A DNA stretch of 64,000 nucleotides, from the NCBI GenBank assembly GCA_949775045.1, contig OX459109.1:631990-695989 (forward strand). The letters are read 5' to 3'. Both the position numbers and the translations under genes were made by a program. The first letter of the stretch is position 1. Each line of letters starts with the position of its first letter. The stretch is from Metridium senile (lineage: Eukaryota > Cnidaria > Anthozoa > Actiniaria > Metridiidae). The notes under the pieces were generated by a model, which saw only the letters and a program-made list of their open reading frames with translations, had not been told where the DNA came from and ran no database searches. Positions 47,085 to 58,438 of this stretch are shown piece after piece.

Positions 47085-47252
47085 AAGTCGGGCTAGTCAT
47101 AAAATCAACACAGGAGGCTAAACAATTCTACTTTGGGCTTCCTGTGTTGGTTCCCAAAGCATCATGGGGGACTATACGCGACATAAAAGATAGATACATA
47201 CATAGATTGACTAAAAGGTAAACCTAGAGTCGGGCCCTCTAGCCCGACTAAT
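47085..47252. repeat. Inverted-repeat element, gtcgggctag ends
   Basis: gtcgggctagtc on the left and tctagcccgacta on the right, with a tgggcttcctgtgttgg string inside that recurs near 25117. Probably a small MITE; target duplication not resolved. Confidence 0.45.
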
Positions 47253-49457
47253 AAAAGTATCTAATTTAGTATATATAATTTTAATTTTCATCTGGATGAA
47301 AAAATGACAAACACAAAAAGGCCATGAATTAAATTGAGACCTTAATATTTTTTTTAGACTTAAGTGTCTCACAAAGTCATGTTGTGAAAAGGTTCTTAAA
47401 TATATCATTAAAAATAATAATAACAAAAATAATGTTTTTGGGGTACTTTTGTACATACGATGAGCACGAGTAAACTACAACAAATTTACAACAATAACAA
47501 TTTAATTAATAAGCAAACATATGGTGACTGTATTGTTTTGCTCTGTGCGATAATCTCTTTAAGTTCTTTCTCAAAAGATGAATATAATGTTTATAAACGT
47601 ATTTTTATAATAAAGCCTGCATAGCTAAAAGCCGAAAGCCCGGCTACACTGGCTATATGTTTTAACTCAACACAGCTCAAGTTTTCGATTTATAAGTAAA
47701 TAGCCGGCGTGAAAGACCAATAAATGAAAAAGCCGTCTGATAGTGTTGAATTCACAAATTTACTTAAGATGTGTCCGTCCTCTAAAATGAAAGGGGCCAT
47801 TGGCTATATCACTTGAAAGAGGTTGGAAATGATTATGTGATTTTGCACGCGTGAAATCAGTGGTCTGAAGCAAAACAGCAAATTGAATGTCTGCACGTGA
47901 AAATGAACATTGTTACGAAAAATAATCAGCTTTGTTACAAATGAAAAAGTTATTGAAACAATTCAGAAAGTTATTGTATTAATTCTATTTAGCGTTCACA
48001 GGAAAAAAGATAGTCAAAAGTAGTATGAGTTATTTAGTTTGTTGTCGGATCACGATCATACGTTCTACTTAACACGTGTGATCGATCGTTCGATTAGCAA
48101 TTAAATGGCTTCTTTGATTAAGAATACCATTTAAGTGCTTCATTATACACGCCTCGCGGAGAAAACTGCAGTTAAGGAAGCGCCAGTAATATACAATTTC
48201 CCTTGTTTAGAAACATAATTTTGGTTTATCTTTTTTTCAAGCACCTATACATCTCTACTTTTAAGTTTTGAAAACATAATTTTTATAACAATAATTTGTG
48301 CAAAATACATGTGGATATGATCTAATGGGCAGGCCTATCGTTGACTGTTATTATTTCCCTTCTCAGTTAGTTTAAATGGATAACACAATTTTGTCATGCG
48401 ATATGAGCAGAGATGATTAATAGTGATTATATCAGTTTCGTCGCCGTAAATTTGAACATACTCGGAATTTAGTGTTATCGCTGCGAATTTCTTGCGCGTA
48501 AATTTCCATCATATCGGCGAGGTTGCAGTGACAAAGCTGCGAAAAATTGCTATTTAAATTGCGCGATTAAATAGCTAGTGTAAACCGGTGCCTTGGGAAA
48601 AATCTGCATTTGTCAGCCCCCCTCATAAAGCGTGCGTCAATTGTGAGTGTCGAACATGCTTTAACGTGTTTTTATTGCTGCAATCTGCCTGTTTTAGTAA
48701 ACACTCTAATTAGTCATAAATACTGTTTATTTTGTTGTAGAATTTTTGAAAAAAAAATATATAAATATAATTTATATAGCAACAACGAAAAACTGTCTAC
48801 CATCATCTAGTATAAATTTCCCCAAACTAGCAGTAAATTTATTTGAATTGAAATCTCCCTACTTGAAGATAAAGTGTCTGTATGCGGGTTTCCTGTGTTG
48901 GGACACGGGCATCCCAATCACAAAATGCAATGTGAACTGTAAAGATGAAATGATAAAAATAGATATTTATTGGAAACTATCGAGTTAATTATGTAAAAAT
49001 CGAGATAGGTAGATAGATAGTTTATTGAACAGAAGTTTGGCAGCTGAATTACACCAATGTTTACATAAATAATCTAAGATTAAAATTTACTGTGATGGAG
49101 CTTGATCTGCCATCACACGTTGCCTTGACAACACTCTAAAATACTATTCAAACAATGATTTCAAATATTTAACTTACACCTAAGTTAGAAAAGTACTAAA
49201 CCAATACAGAATGTGGATCTCTTCATTATTTTCACAACTAAAAGGATCATCTTTCTAAAGTAACACGTATTATTTGTCTTCATAATGAGCCTTAGATTTA
49301 TGATATTAATATAATTTTTTTTTCATTCATCTAAAATTTAATTCAGTGAATTATATATACGATAAAACTATTGCACGCGATATCTATATTTATCTTAAAT
49401 GATATGTTAATTTTGCTATTTGTTAAAATCGATTTAAATAAACAGTTTGGCCCTGAA
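47253..49457. other. Intergenic, no gene seen
   Basis: AT-rich. Contains a partial gtccgtc-box element at 47719-47790 and little else that I can identify. Confidence 0.45.
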
Positions 49458-49682
49458 GGCCCGGGAAACGGCTTCAACATTTGCTTCAACATCCGTTCGA
49501 TTTTGTTGAATGGCAATGTTGAAGCAGTTTGTCCGGGCCTTTAAACTCTTTCAACATCAATTCAATATCGATTTAATACTGCGTTTCAACAATGTTGAAA
49601 GGGGTGGCAAACGGTTTCAGCATTGCCATTGAACAAAATCGAAAGGATGTTGAAGCAAATGTTGAAGCCGTTTGCCCGGGCC
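49458..49682. mobile_element. 225-bp MITE, ggcccggg ends
   Basis: Left arm ggcccgggaaacggcttcaa plus catttgcttcaacatcc pairs with right arm ggatgttgaagcaaatgttg plus aagccgtttgcccgggcc. The interior has a further tcaacat/atgttga hairpin. Flanks are tgaa and ttaa, so a target duplication is uncertain. Confidence 0.8.
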
Positions 49683-49716
49683 TTAAGGCTGTTAAGGGAT
49701 CGGTCTGTATGACATA

Positions 49717-49812
49717 CAGTTTGAAGTGCACTTGACTAAACATATTGACAGCTTGAAGTGCACTTGACTAAACATATTGACAGTTTGAAGTGCACTTGAC
49801 TAAACATATTGA
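49717..49812 (+). promoter_or_regulatory. Three 32-bp tandem repeats upstream of the secreted-protein gene
   Basis: Perfectly spaced units at 49717, 49749 and 49781, differing at one or two bases. Each holds the palindromic core gaagtgcacttgac, which includes a CACTTGA site of NK2-homeodomain type. They lie 110-210 bp before a TATA box. A role as a promoter-proximal binding cluster is inferred. Confidence 0.5.
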
Positions 49813-49924
49813 TCTTGATAATTGATTTGATGCAGCTTTGTTCAAACTCACGAAAAATCGTGAACTTTTACACGGAAAAACTGCCTTTGCGTCAAAGCAA
49901 AACAGGTTAACATGCGCACCCTAC

Positions 49925-49933
49925 TATATAAGG
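49925..49933 (+). promoter_or_regulatory. TATA box of the secreted-protein gene
   Basis: tatataagg about 190 bp before the ATG at 50124, in sequence free of repeats. It is consistent with transcription starting near 49955-49960. Confidence 0.55.
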
Positions 49934-50123
49934 AAGGCTAGTAACCTGAAGAGATTCATACTAGCAGTAACTCATTGCAGTATACATGATTATTGACGTT
50001 ACCTCGGTCTACGATCGATAATCATTGTCAGCATACGAACGTTTGTATCCAGTCCCAAAACAGTTGCGGCAAGATAACGATTTATAAAAGACATACAGCA
50101 AAGCCACTACTTTGAGCATAAAC

Positions 50124-51808
50124 ATGAAGAGTGCCTTTCTTTTACTTCTCTGCATCCAGGCCCTGTTTACCGATGCTGATAACGTTCTGTCAGTAACTAA
50201 CTATGGTTCATTGCAAATATCAATGGTTCAACATGGAGAGCTGTACGCTACTAATAGAGGCGGTTATAGATTTGAGGACGTTCCGCCTCGTTATCATGGT
50301 ATGACACACGTACGAGGTTTGAACGATAAACATGGCCCTATATCATTTCATGTCAATGTCGCCGTTAAGGTAAGAATGATCACGATGATGATTTAGACGG
50401 TGGCGATGATGATGGTAGTAATGAAGCTGATGGTGGTAGTAGTGATGATGATGGTGATGGTAATCCGCATAATGGGGGTGATGATGGTGATGGTAATCCG
50501 CATGATGGGGGTGATGATGGTGATGGTAATAATGAAGGTGATGATGGTAGTAGTGATGATGATGGTGATGGTAATCATGATGGGGGTGATGATGGTGATG
50601 GTAATTATGACGGTGATGATAGTAGTAGTGGTGATGATGGTGATGGTAATTATGATGGTGATGATAGTAGTTAATGATGATGAATGGAATGGCGATGAGC
50701 TAGCCAGTACTGTCGATGATGTTGAAGTTGATCAGTGTTGGCGAAAATGAAAATGATTACTAATTGGGCCTAAGCAAATCCTTCAGAGGGAACTAGCCAA
50801 TCAGCGCGAAGTGAACATGCACAACTTGTTAGCGTCACCCCGTGGGGGAAATATTCTGTCAGTTCGAACATTATTGCATTGTTTATCCCTTGTAATTCTG
50901 AAGTTTAATTCCAGAAACTTCAATTTTAAACATTACTCCGTTTTAAGGGAAAAGTTATTTCGCAAAATGGAGCTTTGGATTGCAGCCTGTTTACTTTTTG
51001 CGCGCCGGTCCCCGCATTGTAGATAGGCACGGGCTCAATGCTAACAAGTTTTGTGGTTTGCCGTGCAGGCTCGGTTACAAAAGAATTACTTATAGTTACA
51101 TTTACAGTTTCATGTGTCTTCATTTAGATACAATTCTAATATAATCTATCGACATTCTAGGTGTATCTTGCAATAGATTCTCGCTATCATTACATCCATG
51201 GCTCTAGCTTTCGTCATACCGGTGATCAAGTCATGCTGGGGGGAACACATGCCCGTACGCCATTCTACATCTACGAAAGCGTTGGAACACACAGCCCGGG
51301 ATTGGTCCAAGTTGTGTTCCCGCAGTCACGCATGACCGCAATATTTTTGCGGGACGCCCGCAAGGTACGACCCGAGGCAGATCTCTCAGTGCGCATGGTC
51401 AGTCCCGCGGGATGGGAGATTAGTATGGTACGAGACGGAGAAAAGTTCAGCACTGATAGACCGTGCTTTGCGATGAACAATATACCCCCAAGGTTCTACG
51501 GGATGACACATCTCCGGGGTGTGAATTACAAACCTACTACGATAACTTTCAGCACTAACGTACCGTTGAAAGTTTTCGTTGCCATAGATTCAAGGTACCC
51601 AAACCCTCTCGACCATAATTTGTACAAGAAGACTGGGGAGAAGATAATTCACGGTGGGTGTCACCCCCCGGTTAAATTTCCGATATATGAGCGGTGGGTG
51701 AAATCCCCTGGTCGAGTTTCAATCAATTTGAGTGCAAGTCGAATGATGGGAGTGTTTGTAGCTCCGCTTATCAGCGACAACACTTTTAAGTCGGGTGTGT
51801 ATTCTTAG
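50124..51808 (+). CDS. Secreted protein with two internal repeats
   Basis: Two exons, 50124-50369 and 51161-51808, joined in phase 0 (gtaaga donor, ttctag acceptor); 297 aa. Residues 1 to about 19 (MKSAFLLLLCIQALFTDA) form a signal peptide, so the product is secreted or lumenal; no membrane segment follows. Two repeats of about 127 residues (22-148, 157-284) align clearly: LQISMVQHGELYAT with WEISMVRDGEKFST, VPPRYHGMTHVRGLN with IPPRFYGMTHLRGVN, and VYLAIDSRY with VFVAIDSRY. From memory the (V/I)PP...G.T.(L/I)R...VY(V/L)A.DSR pattern resembles a small beta-sandwich module of bacterial extracellular enzymes, but function is unknown. The upstream in-frame TTG at 50112 is not a start. The intron contains a GATGGT microsatellite. 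Confidence 0.88.
50395..50680. repeat. GATGATGGT microsatellite with higher-order units
   Basis: Runs of gatgatggtgatggtaat in the intron of the secreted-protein gene, including duplicated segments with aatccgca(t/a)(a/g)atggggg. Met/Val-rich frames are artefacts. Confidence 0.95.
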
Positions 51809-52040
51809 ATTGTGGGATACAGCCATTCTCATCAATGTTGTCCAAAAACATAGTAGGTTAAATGTCATTATTATCGATATTAGGAATAGTCCAAATGTCT
51901 GTTAATGATATTGTCTGGAAAATATTAGTGCAAATAGACCGACTGCCAATTGACTTGCGGAACTGATTTTTTGAAAGTTTTAGTGCTATAAATATAATTC
52001 TAGAGGAGATATTTGAAATCAAAATTACAGAGATTTGTAT

Positions 52041-52118
52041 CATTCTCTTACCCAGACACTTCTCAGCTTTCTAACGAAAAATCAAAGTGAAGCTGAGAAG
52101 GGTCTGGGTAAGAGAATG
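52041..52118. mobile_element. 78-bp hairpin MITE with exact 10-bp duplication
   Basis: Arms cattctcttacccagac plus acttctcagctt and aagctgagaa plus ggtctgggtaagagaatg pair over about 29 bp around a 20-nt loop. Both sides carry the exact direct repeat agatttgtat (52031-52040 and 52119-52128). A 9-10-bp duplication is typical of Mutator-type elements. It lies 230 bp after the stop of the secreted-protein gene, so it may be transcribed in its 3' UTR. Confidence 0.9.
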
Positions 52119-52128
52119 AGATTTGTAT

Positions 52129-53015
52129 GTGTTCAGTAAACTGTTTCCTTGTTAACCTCGTTGTGGTGGTTTTCACTGCATGCACAAGTTTTAAATTCCC
52201 ATAACTTCTCAAGAATTTAATATTTTTGTCTCAAACTCTTTACCTTTACCTCTTTACCTTGATGTCAATTAAAATGTGAATTTTTTTTTTAAATATAATA
52301 ATGAAATGGCGTTAATATTGGCAATCGGTCTATGAGGATGGCTGAATAGGGCAAAAACAATATTAAACTTAATTAAATATTAAAAGTAATTCAATCTATA
52401 TCATTGCTGTTTTGTACCTCGCATTTGTAACAACACATTTTTGAAAAGCGGATGTATACATTGTAATTTTAGACTGAAATCGTAAACAATATTAAACCAT
52501 GTATTCAAATATCTGTGTTTATTCTTGCATATTATTAGTTTTAAAAGTTCCCTAAATCTAGGAAGGAAAACTACACGCTTTTAATTTAATAAACAACTTT
52601 CTACACTCTTTCTATTTTAAAATAGATTTCCTTGCTTGATTGTAATGAAAAACACCTGACACACATCTTTACCATATCGCACTAGAGTTGACACCAAGAA
52701 GGGATAAGTGGTGGGGATGGGGGTAGGGTTGTGCTAATGGATCCCGTCGGGGGGAGGAGTGGATAAGAATGATAAGTATGACGTGTAGACTGATAAAATG
52801 ATGCAGTTATCAATTGTAGTTTTATAGAGAAGGCTGATCGACAACCATAACAAACTATTTGTTAAAGTATGCTAATAAACTGCATATGCATCAAAAACAC
52901 AATTACTGTTCAGAAGTTGCAATGATTTCGTCTAATATAAGCAACAATTAACCTCTTGCTTTTGACTTGAATAATATTTGTCATCAATTAAACTATTGTG
53001 CCTAAATGTACGCCC
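52129..53015. other. Intergenic, no feature seen
   Basis: AT-rich with a short G-rich patch near 52700-52760. An AATAAA at 52588 could serve the upstream gene but is distant. Confidence 0.4.
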
Positions 53016-53250
53016 ACAATATCTCAACAATAACCTCCATGTTCTCGTCAATAATGTGGAGTTTAAAGACCTTGCTTATTCGTGTTTAGAAGAGAACACC
53101 CATAATATCTTAAAAATAACTTCTATGTTCTTGACGAAAATGCAGATTGTAAGGATCTTGATTATCTTTATTTAGAAGAGTACGCCCATAATTCCTTTCC
53201 ATCTTGTAATTACCGTTTTCCTTGGAGAAAGTTGTTTATAACAGGTGTGA
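53016..53250. repeat. caataacctccatgttc repeat with Rep-C fragment
   Basis: Two diverged copies of about 75 bp (caataacctccatgttctcg and aaataacttctatgttcttg), then a Rep-C fragment with cgcccataattcctttccat. Inverted relative of 31803-32045. Confidence 0.65.
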
Positions 53251-53468
53251 TCACATTACTATTCAAAAGAACTATTTTGATAAGATATTAACCTCGTCTA
53301 GGGATTGGATTAAAGATCGAGACACAGGTCTGGTCCACACTGATCCGGATATTTTGAAATCCGCCACTTTTTCATTGAGAGGATAAAGAAAAAAAACGCA
53401 CCCACGCGTACGCGTACCGAACTTGAGTAGCGGCATGACATCGTATTTATGATAGACCAGTACCTGGA

Positions 53469-54124
53469 GTGAACGATAACTAGCGGTTAAACTAGTGTGG
53501 ACTGCGTCAATGTTTGTAAGAAAACAATTGGAGTAAAAATGTACGATAACTAGCAGTTAAACTAGTGTGTACTGCGTCAATGTTTCTTTGAAAACATTGG
53601 AGTAAAATGTGCGATAACTAGCGGTTAAATTAGCGAAGACCGCGTCGATGCTTCTAAGAAAACAATTGCAGTAGAAATGTACGATAACTAGCGGTTAAAC
53701 TAGTGTGGACTGCGTCGGTGTTTCTAAGAAAACAATTGGAGTAAAAATGTACGATAACTAGCAGTTAAACTAGTGTGTACTGCGTCAATGTTTCTTTGAA
53801 AACATTGGAGTAAAATGTGCGATAACTAGCGGTTAAATTAGCGAAGACCGCGTCGATGCTTCTAAGAAAACAATTGCAGTAGAAATGTACGATAACTAGC
53901 GGTTAAACTAGTGTGGACTGCGTCGGTGTTTCTAAGAAAACAATTGGAGTAAAAATGTACGATAACTAGCGGTTAAACTAGTGTGGACTGCGTCGGTGTT
54001 TCTAAGAAAACAATTGGAGTAAAAATGTACAATAACTAGCGGTTAAACTAGTGTGGAGTGCGTCGGTGTCTCTAAGAAAACAATTGAAGTAGAAATGTAC
54101 GATATTTAGCGGTTAAACTAGTGA
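53469..54124 (+). repeat. Rep-B array, ten units
   Basis: Ten 67-70-bp units with acgataactagcggttaaac, tagtgtggactgcgtc(a/g) and caattggagtaaaaatgta. Units 2-4 and 5-7 are an almost exact duplicated trimer (shared variants actagcagtt, gtgcgataac, aattagcgaagaccg), so the array has grown by about 207-bp segments. Confidence 0.96.
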
Positions 54125-54349
54125 GTGCATGCTGTTGTTAGAAAGACAATATATTGTCATTGCCGTTCATGTTGTTTTTCGCTTTAGCTTGAGCCGTCTC
54201 CACAGGAATAGACGGCTTTAGTTTAAAGAAACAAGTAAAAAAAACTTGTTAAAGTTTGAAAAAAGCAACGTGTGGGGGATATAAAAGGTCTCCGGATACC
54301 GGTGGAATCGGCAAGGATTTGAGTACTTTGCCGACAAAAGCTAGTGGCT

Positions 54350-54720
54350 GTAATTGTAAGGATTGCGCTAACTATATCTTTTTGTTTAATTGTCTAGTTT
54401 GTAGGCCTTCTATCCTAAAGTTTGGAACATTTGTTATTCTAAAGATTGCTATGACTATCTTATTGTTTGATTGTCTTCTTTTGTAGGCCATCAAATAGAT
54501 TTTGAAACATTTCAGTAATTCGAAGGATTGCTATGACTTTCTTATTGTTTAACTGTCTAGTTTGTTGGCCATCAAATAGATTTTGAAACATTTGTAATCA
54601 GTCGAAGGATTGATATGACTATCTTTTTGCTGTTTAATTGTTTACTTTATATCCTTTAGAGTTTGAAACATTTGTCCTCCAAGGTAGGTTTTCTATCCTA
54701 GAGTTAGCTTAGAGTTTGAA
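54350..54720 (+). repeat. Four diverged ~95-bp repeats
   Basis: Units with ggattg(c/a)tatgac, tttttgtttaattgtctag, ttgtaggcc and agtttgaaacatt, beginning near 54359, 54440, 54525 and 54606. Confidence 0.75.
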
Positions 54721-54954
54721 ACATTTTAAGTATTTTTTTGAAACCGTTGCTTTGTTACTCATTCAATTGTATCGTCTTAAACGAAAAAAAATAACTTTAT
54801 TAGTATTATTATAATCATTGTTTATATTATCATCACTATAATTATAATTATAATTACAATTACCATCGTTATTTTTATTAATCTAATTCTGCTAAATGCT
54901 AAATGTTTCACAGGGCGGCGCATGAAATACTCAATTTATTTCGCGAAATTTTGG

Positions 54955-55345
54955 AAGTCATTAGACTATTACACTCTACTAAATACACTTTGTTTCATGA
55001 GCTTATATAAAATCTGAAGTATTAGAATACAAAAAACTTGAACTTTTTATGTGTTATTAAACTATACTGCAATCTGACAATTACGTAATAATCAGATTAT
55101 AGAGTTATTTTCGTTGACCTATGAAACAAAGTGTACTAATTTAAGTGCACTTAAATTAGTACACTTTGTTTCATAGGTTTACGAAAATAACTCTATAATC
55201 TGACTATTACACTCTAGTTAGTACACTTTGTTTTATAGGTTTACGAAAATCACTCTAATCTGATTATAACACTCTAATAAGTACATTTTGCTTTATATAG
55301 GTTTAGAAAACCACTCCAGTCTGACTATAAAACCTTAATAAATAG
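54955..55345. repeat. gtacactttgtttcatag repeats with palindrome
   Basis: Several 60-75-bp copies with gtacactttgtttcataggt, ttacgaaaat and actctaatctgacta. Between 55086 and 55209 two copies face each other around gtgcac, forming a near-perfect palindrome with arms of about 62 bp and no loop. Sequence is related to the MITEs at 8077 and 17608. Confidence 0.85.
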
Positions 55346-55955
55346 TTAGTTTTACAAGCCTGGTTATGAAAACCACTAATTTAAGCGACGTTGCCAAGAA
55401 TTAGTTAAGGCCCGTTGTCTTCTCTGTTTGGGATGCTGACAGGCTGCGCTTGAACAAATCTGCGCGCTTTGTGAGTTATTTTGTACACTATAAATATAAA
55501 CTATTTATATCCATGAAATTGTTAAGCATTTATTTAGTTCTAATATATATTTTCGTAAATGTTAATACTTTTATATTAGTTTGCGTTTAGCTGCCAATTT
55601 CATAGTCATAGTCATATTCATAATCATATTTCATAATCAATTGCCAGCCTGCGTTGTTCACGTACCAAATGTTTATACATTCAAAGAACAGGCATCATTG
55701 GTTATCACTACTAGAGACATTTAGACAGTCTTGGATACTGTTATTAAATAATATTATTACAATGAGCGCTTGTTCTGGGATTAGCCGTAATGCTATTATA
55801 AACACGAAATAAACTGAAACTGAAAAACTGAAACTGACGTTCTCGTTTCATGGAACTGAACATTTCAAATGTTGTATTGTCAGGTTCGAATATGACACAC
55901 AAAACACAGTATTATATCATTAGGATGATTATTCATATAATTATTTATAATAATC
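55346..55955. other. Intergenic, no feature seen
   Basis: AT-rich, no array or coding signal recognised. Confidence 0.45.
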
Positions 55956-55959
55956 AATA

Positions 55960-56250
55960 ATTACTACCATAATTATTACTATTATCATTATCAACATAAT
56001 CATAATTATCGTTATCTTCAATATTATTATCAACATTATCATAATTATCGTTATCTGCAATATTATTATCAACATAATCATAATTATCGTTATCTTCAAT
56101 ATTATTATCAACATTATCATAATTTTATATTTAATTATCGTTATTATCATTATTAGCATCACAATTATTATCATTATCATTATTTTATTTATCATTATCG
56201 TCATAATAACCATTCTCAGCATCATAATCATTATCAACATTATCATTATT
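55960..56250. repeat. ATT/ATC microsatellite with ~51-54-bp higher-order unit
   Basis: attatcattatcaacat-type sequence. A segment with aatcataattatcgttatct and tcaatattattatcaacat is repeated three times between 55985 and 56125. Met/Ile-rich frames are artefacts. Confidence 0.93.
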
Positions 56251-56263
56251 AGATATCTAAAAA

Positions 56264-56372
56264 GAAACTAGCGAGTAAACTAGTATAGGCTGCGTCGGTG
56301 TTTGATATAAACGATAGGTAATGACTTAACTTTACTGACGTTTCGAGCTTTAGCCCTTCGTCGGAGTAAAAA
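56264..56372 (-). repeat. Rep-A single unit with hairpin motif, reverse orientation
   Basis: Carries gaaactagcgagtaaactag, ggctgcgtcggtgtttgata, then gacttaactttactgacg and tttcgagctttagcccttcg. It shows the normal uninterrupted join (one TTAA) at the site where the 1,934-bp element inserted in the copy at 14965. Confidence 0.9.
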
Positions 56373-58438
56373 TTATTTGAAATCTATTATCATCATTATC
56401 ACCCATGGTATTTATAACTATTATCATAACTACAACCATCATCGCTACCGTTATTATTATAACTTTCATTATCATTATAATTATCATTGTTATATTTCTC
56501 ATCAAGCAACCCTAGTCTTTCCACGTATAACCTTGGGATTGATGACACCCGGGTCACCGCAGCGGCGATCGCCATCCACCATAACGGTATTTCGCTAAAC
56601 CTAAACACACAGGTATAGTCAGGCATTTGTTGAGACGGAGTTTTGTCCAAATAAAGATAATCATATAAATTGATATACACATGGCATTCAAATAGTCACC
56701 GTAGGGTAGCACCACAGCCTGGAGGGCATGTGACCTTACAATACACGGCTCAATGAAGTTAAAACAGTTTCGCCGACACAGATATAAAAAGAGCCGGCCC
56801 AGATCTAACAATAATGATATAGCAACTGTTTGTAATTGAACATGTCTACAACGGGTAGTAGTCGTCGAGAGTGTGTTGCTAAGATAGACTGCCAGTGTTT
56901 TCAATACTGTGTTACGCACTAATGCTATATATCTACAAGCATAATGATTTCAAGTAATTATTCTAACAACTGGAGTATCTAGAATCCCTGCTGAGGCTCA
57001 AAGCCCATAAAATCAAAACTTTAATCAGTGAAAGAAGAGTTGAAATGTTAACTGTTTTTGTAAGACAATGGGTAGAAAAGTCCGTTAAGTTACTTATCGC
57101 ACTGGTGAGGAGCGATTCTTATGTTAATAGTCTGATAATGGGCCTCGTTCAAAAGCAATGTGATAATTAGGTATAAACACACTGCCCCATCGTGAAAAAG
57201 GTACAAAAGCTCGGCCAATCCCTACGCAATTTGTTCATTGTTTCCCACAAGCTGTAACCATTGAAATACAAGCTCACTAAGCCAATGAAACAAAAGCCTA
57301 CTGCCCTAAAAATCTCGCTTAAGCTTTACAATCATTTTAATTGCGCTAAACAGGAAGGAGCTAGAGAAAGACAGGGATGGATTCCTTATCCATAACTATG
57401 GTGATTCATAGCTTGATGTCGTTGACACACACTAGGGTGTCAGCACATACTACATACACTGATCTATTATACAAATCACTCTACCGTTGATGGCTTGACA
57501 AAAGAACATGTTATTCAAGTGAATAGCTTTCTATCTCAAGAAATGATTCAATTCACTAATCAACAGAACAGATCGTAATCTCAACCTTGTTGATACAATA
57601 AAGACTACTAAAAGTATCAGGGTTAAATATTGATAAGCGCGAAAAAGGGGTGAATAAGGTGTAGCCAAGCAAATCATAGACACAACCCGTGGACCTGCTG
57701 TCACCTTTAAGCACACGGCTTACTAAATGTAGAGCCATTCGTCATACAAGTCATCAACGTCTTCTCATATAGCCTTAACTCCTCAAGTATTTGACTAGTT
57801 TTATGATAGTCTATATTAGAAGGACATTGTTAGTTCCCAGGGGTGCGCTGTTTGACGTCGAGTGCTGCTAGTGATTCAGATTGTTCTTTAAGTCGATATT
57901 TTTCCACTACGGACAGCTGCATGGAATGACATAACAAAACAAATAGAGAAATAGTTGAGAAGAACAAAGCCAGATCGTCGTCATAATCGAGTTATTGTTC
58001 GCTGGGTCGGCCGCGGTGTTAATAAATGCACTACACAATACATGTTATTATTAGTCGACTAGCTGACAGTCACCGTTTTTTTCTCCAACTCATAAGTACA
58101 AGGTATCTCTAGTGGCTAGTGGCTTAATCTCGGCAGTGCACTCGCTCCTCAGACACTCTTCATCTACTTTGATTTGTGACCAAAGACTTGTTCAAGACAG
58201 CCTTCTATCCAATTAACGCCAAGTCAAGTCAAAGGGTTTTGTCCACGAAAGTGCAAGAGGGTAAGCATTATTAATAATTCCTTTAGTTGATAGCGAGAAA
58301 AGCGCGCGTTACAAAGAGTGAGGTCTTACACCTGTACTGGCTTTAGTTAATTACTACAGATACACATGCCCCTGCCCTAACCCCTTCACTTATCGCTTAG
58401 CTTCCAGGGTAAGAATACGCTCAATCACATCAGCTGAT
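56373..58438. other. Upstream region of the forkhead gene
   Basis: Starts with more ATT microsatellite (to about 56500). A GC-rich patch (56530-56590) with cacccgggtcaccgcagcgg interrupts otherwise AT-rich sequence. A 121-codon minus frame (56919-56554) has no recognisable domain. Near the gene, ggtcggccgcggtg (about 58005) and the segment 58100-58260 are less AT-rich and may be promoter. An acceptor-like cacatcag ends at 58433. Confidence 0.4.

Noticed and set aside
56554..56919. 121-codon minus-strand frame upstream of the forkhead gene
   Set aside because: No recognisable domain, no splice context, and composition resembles non-coding sequence. A faint paired-domain-like string (DPGVINPKV) in another frame at 56530-56590 is too short to call a Pax remnant.
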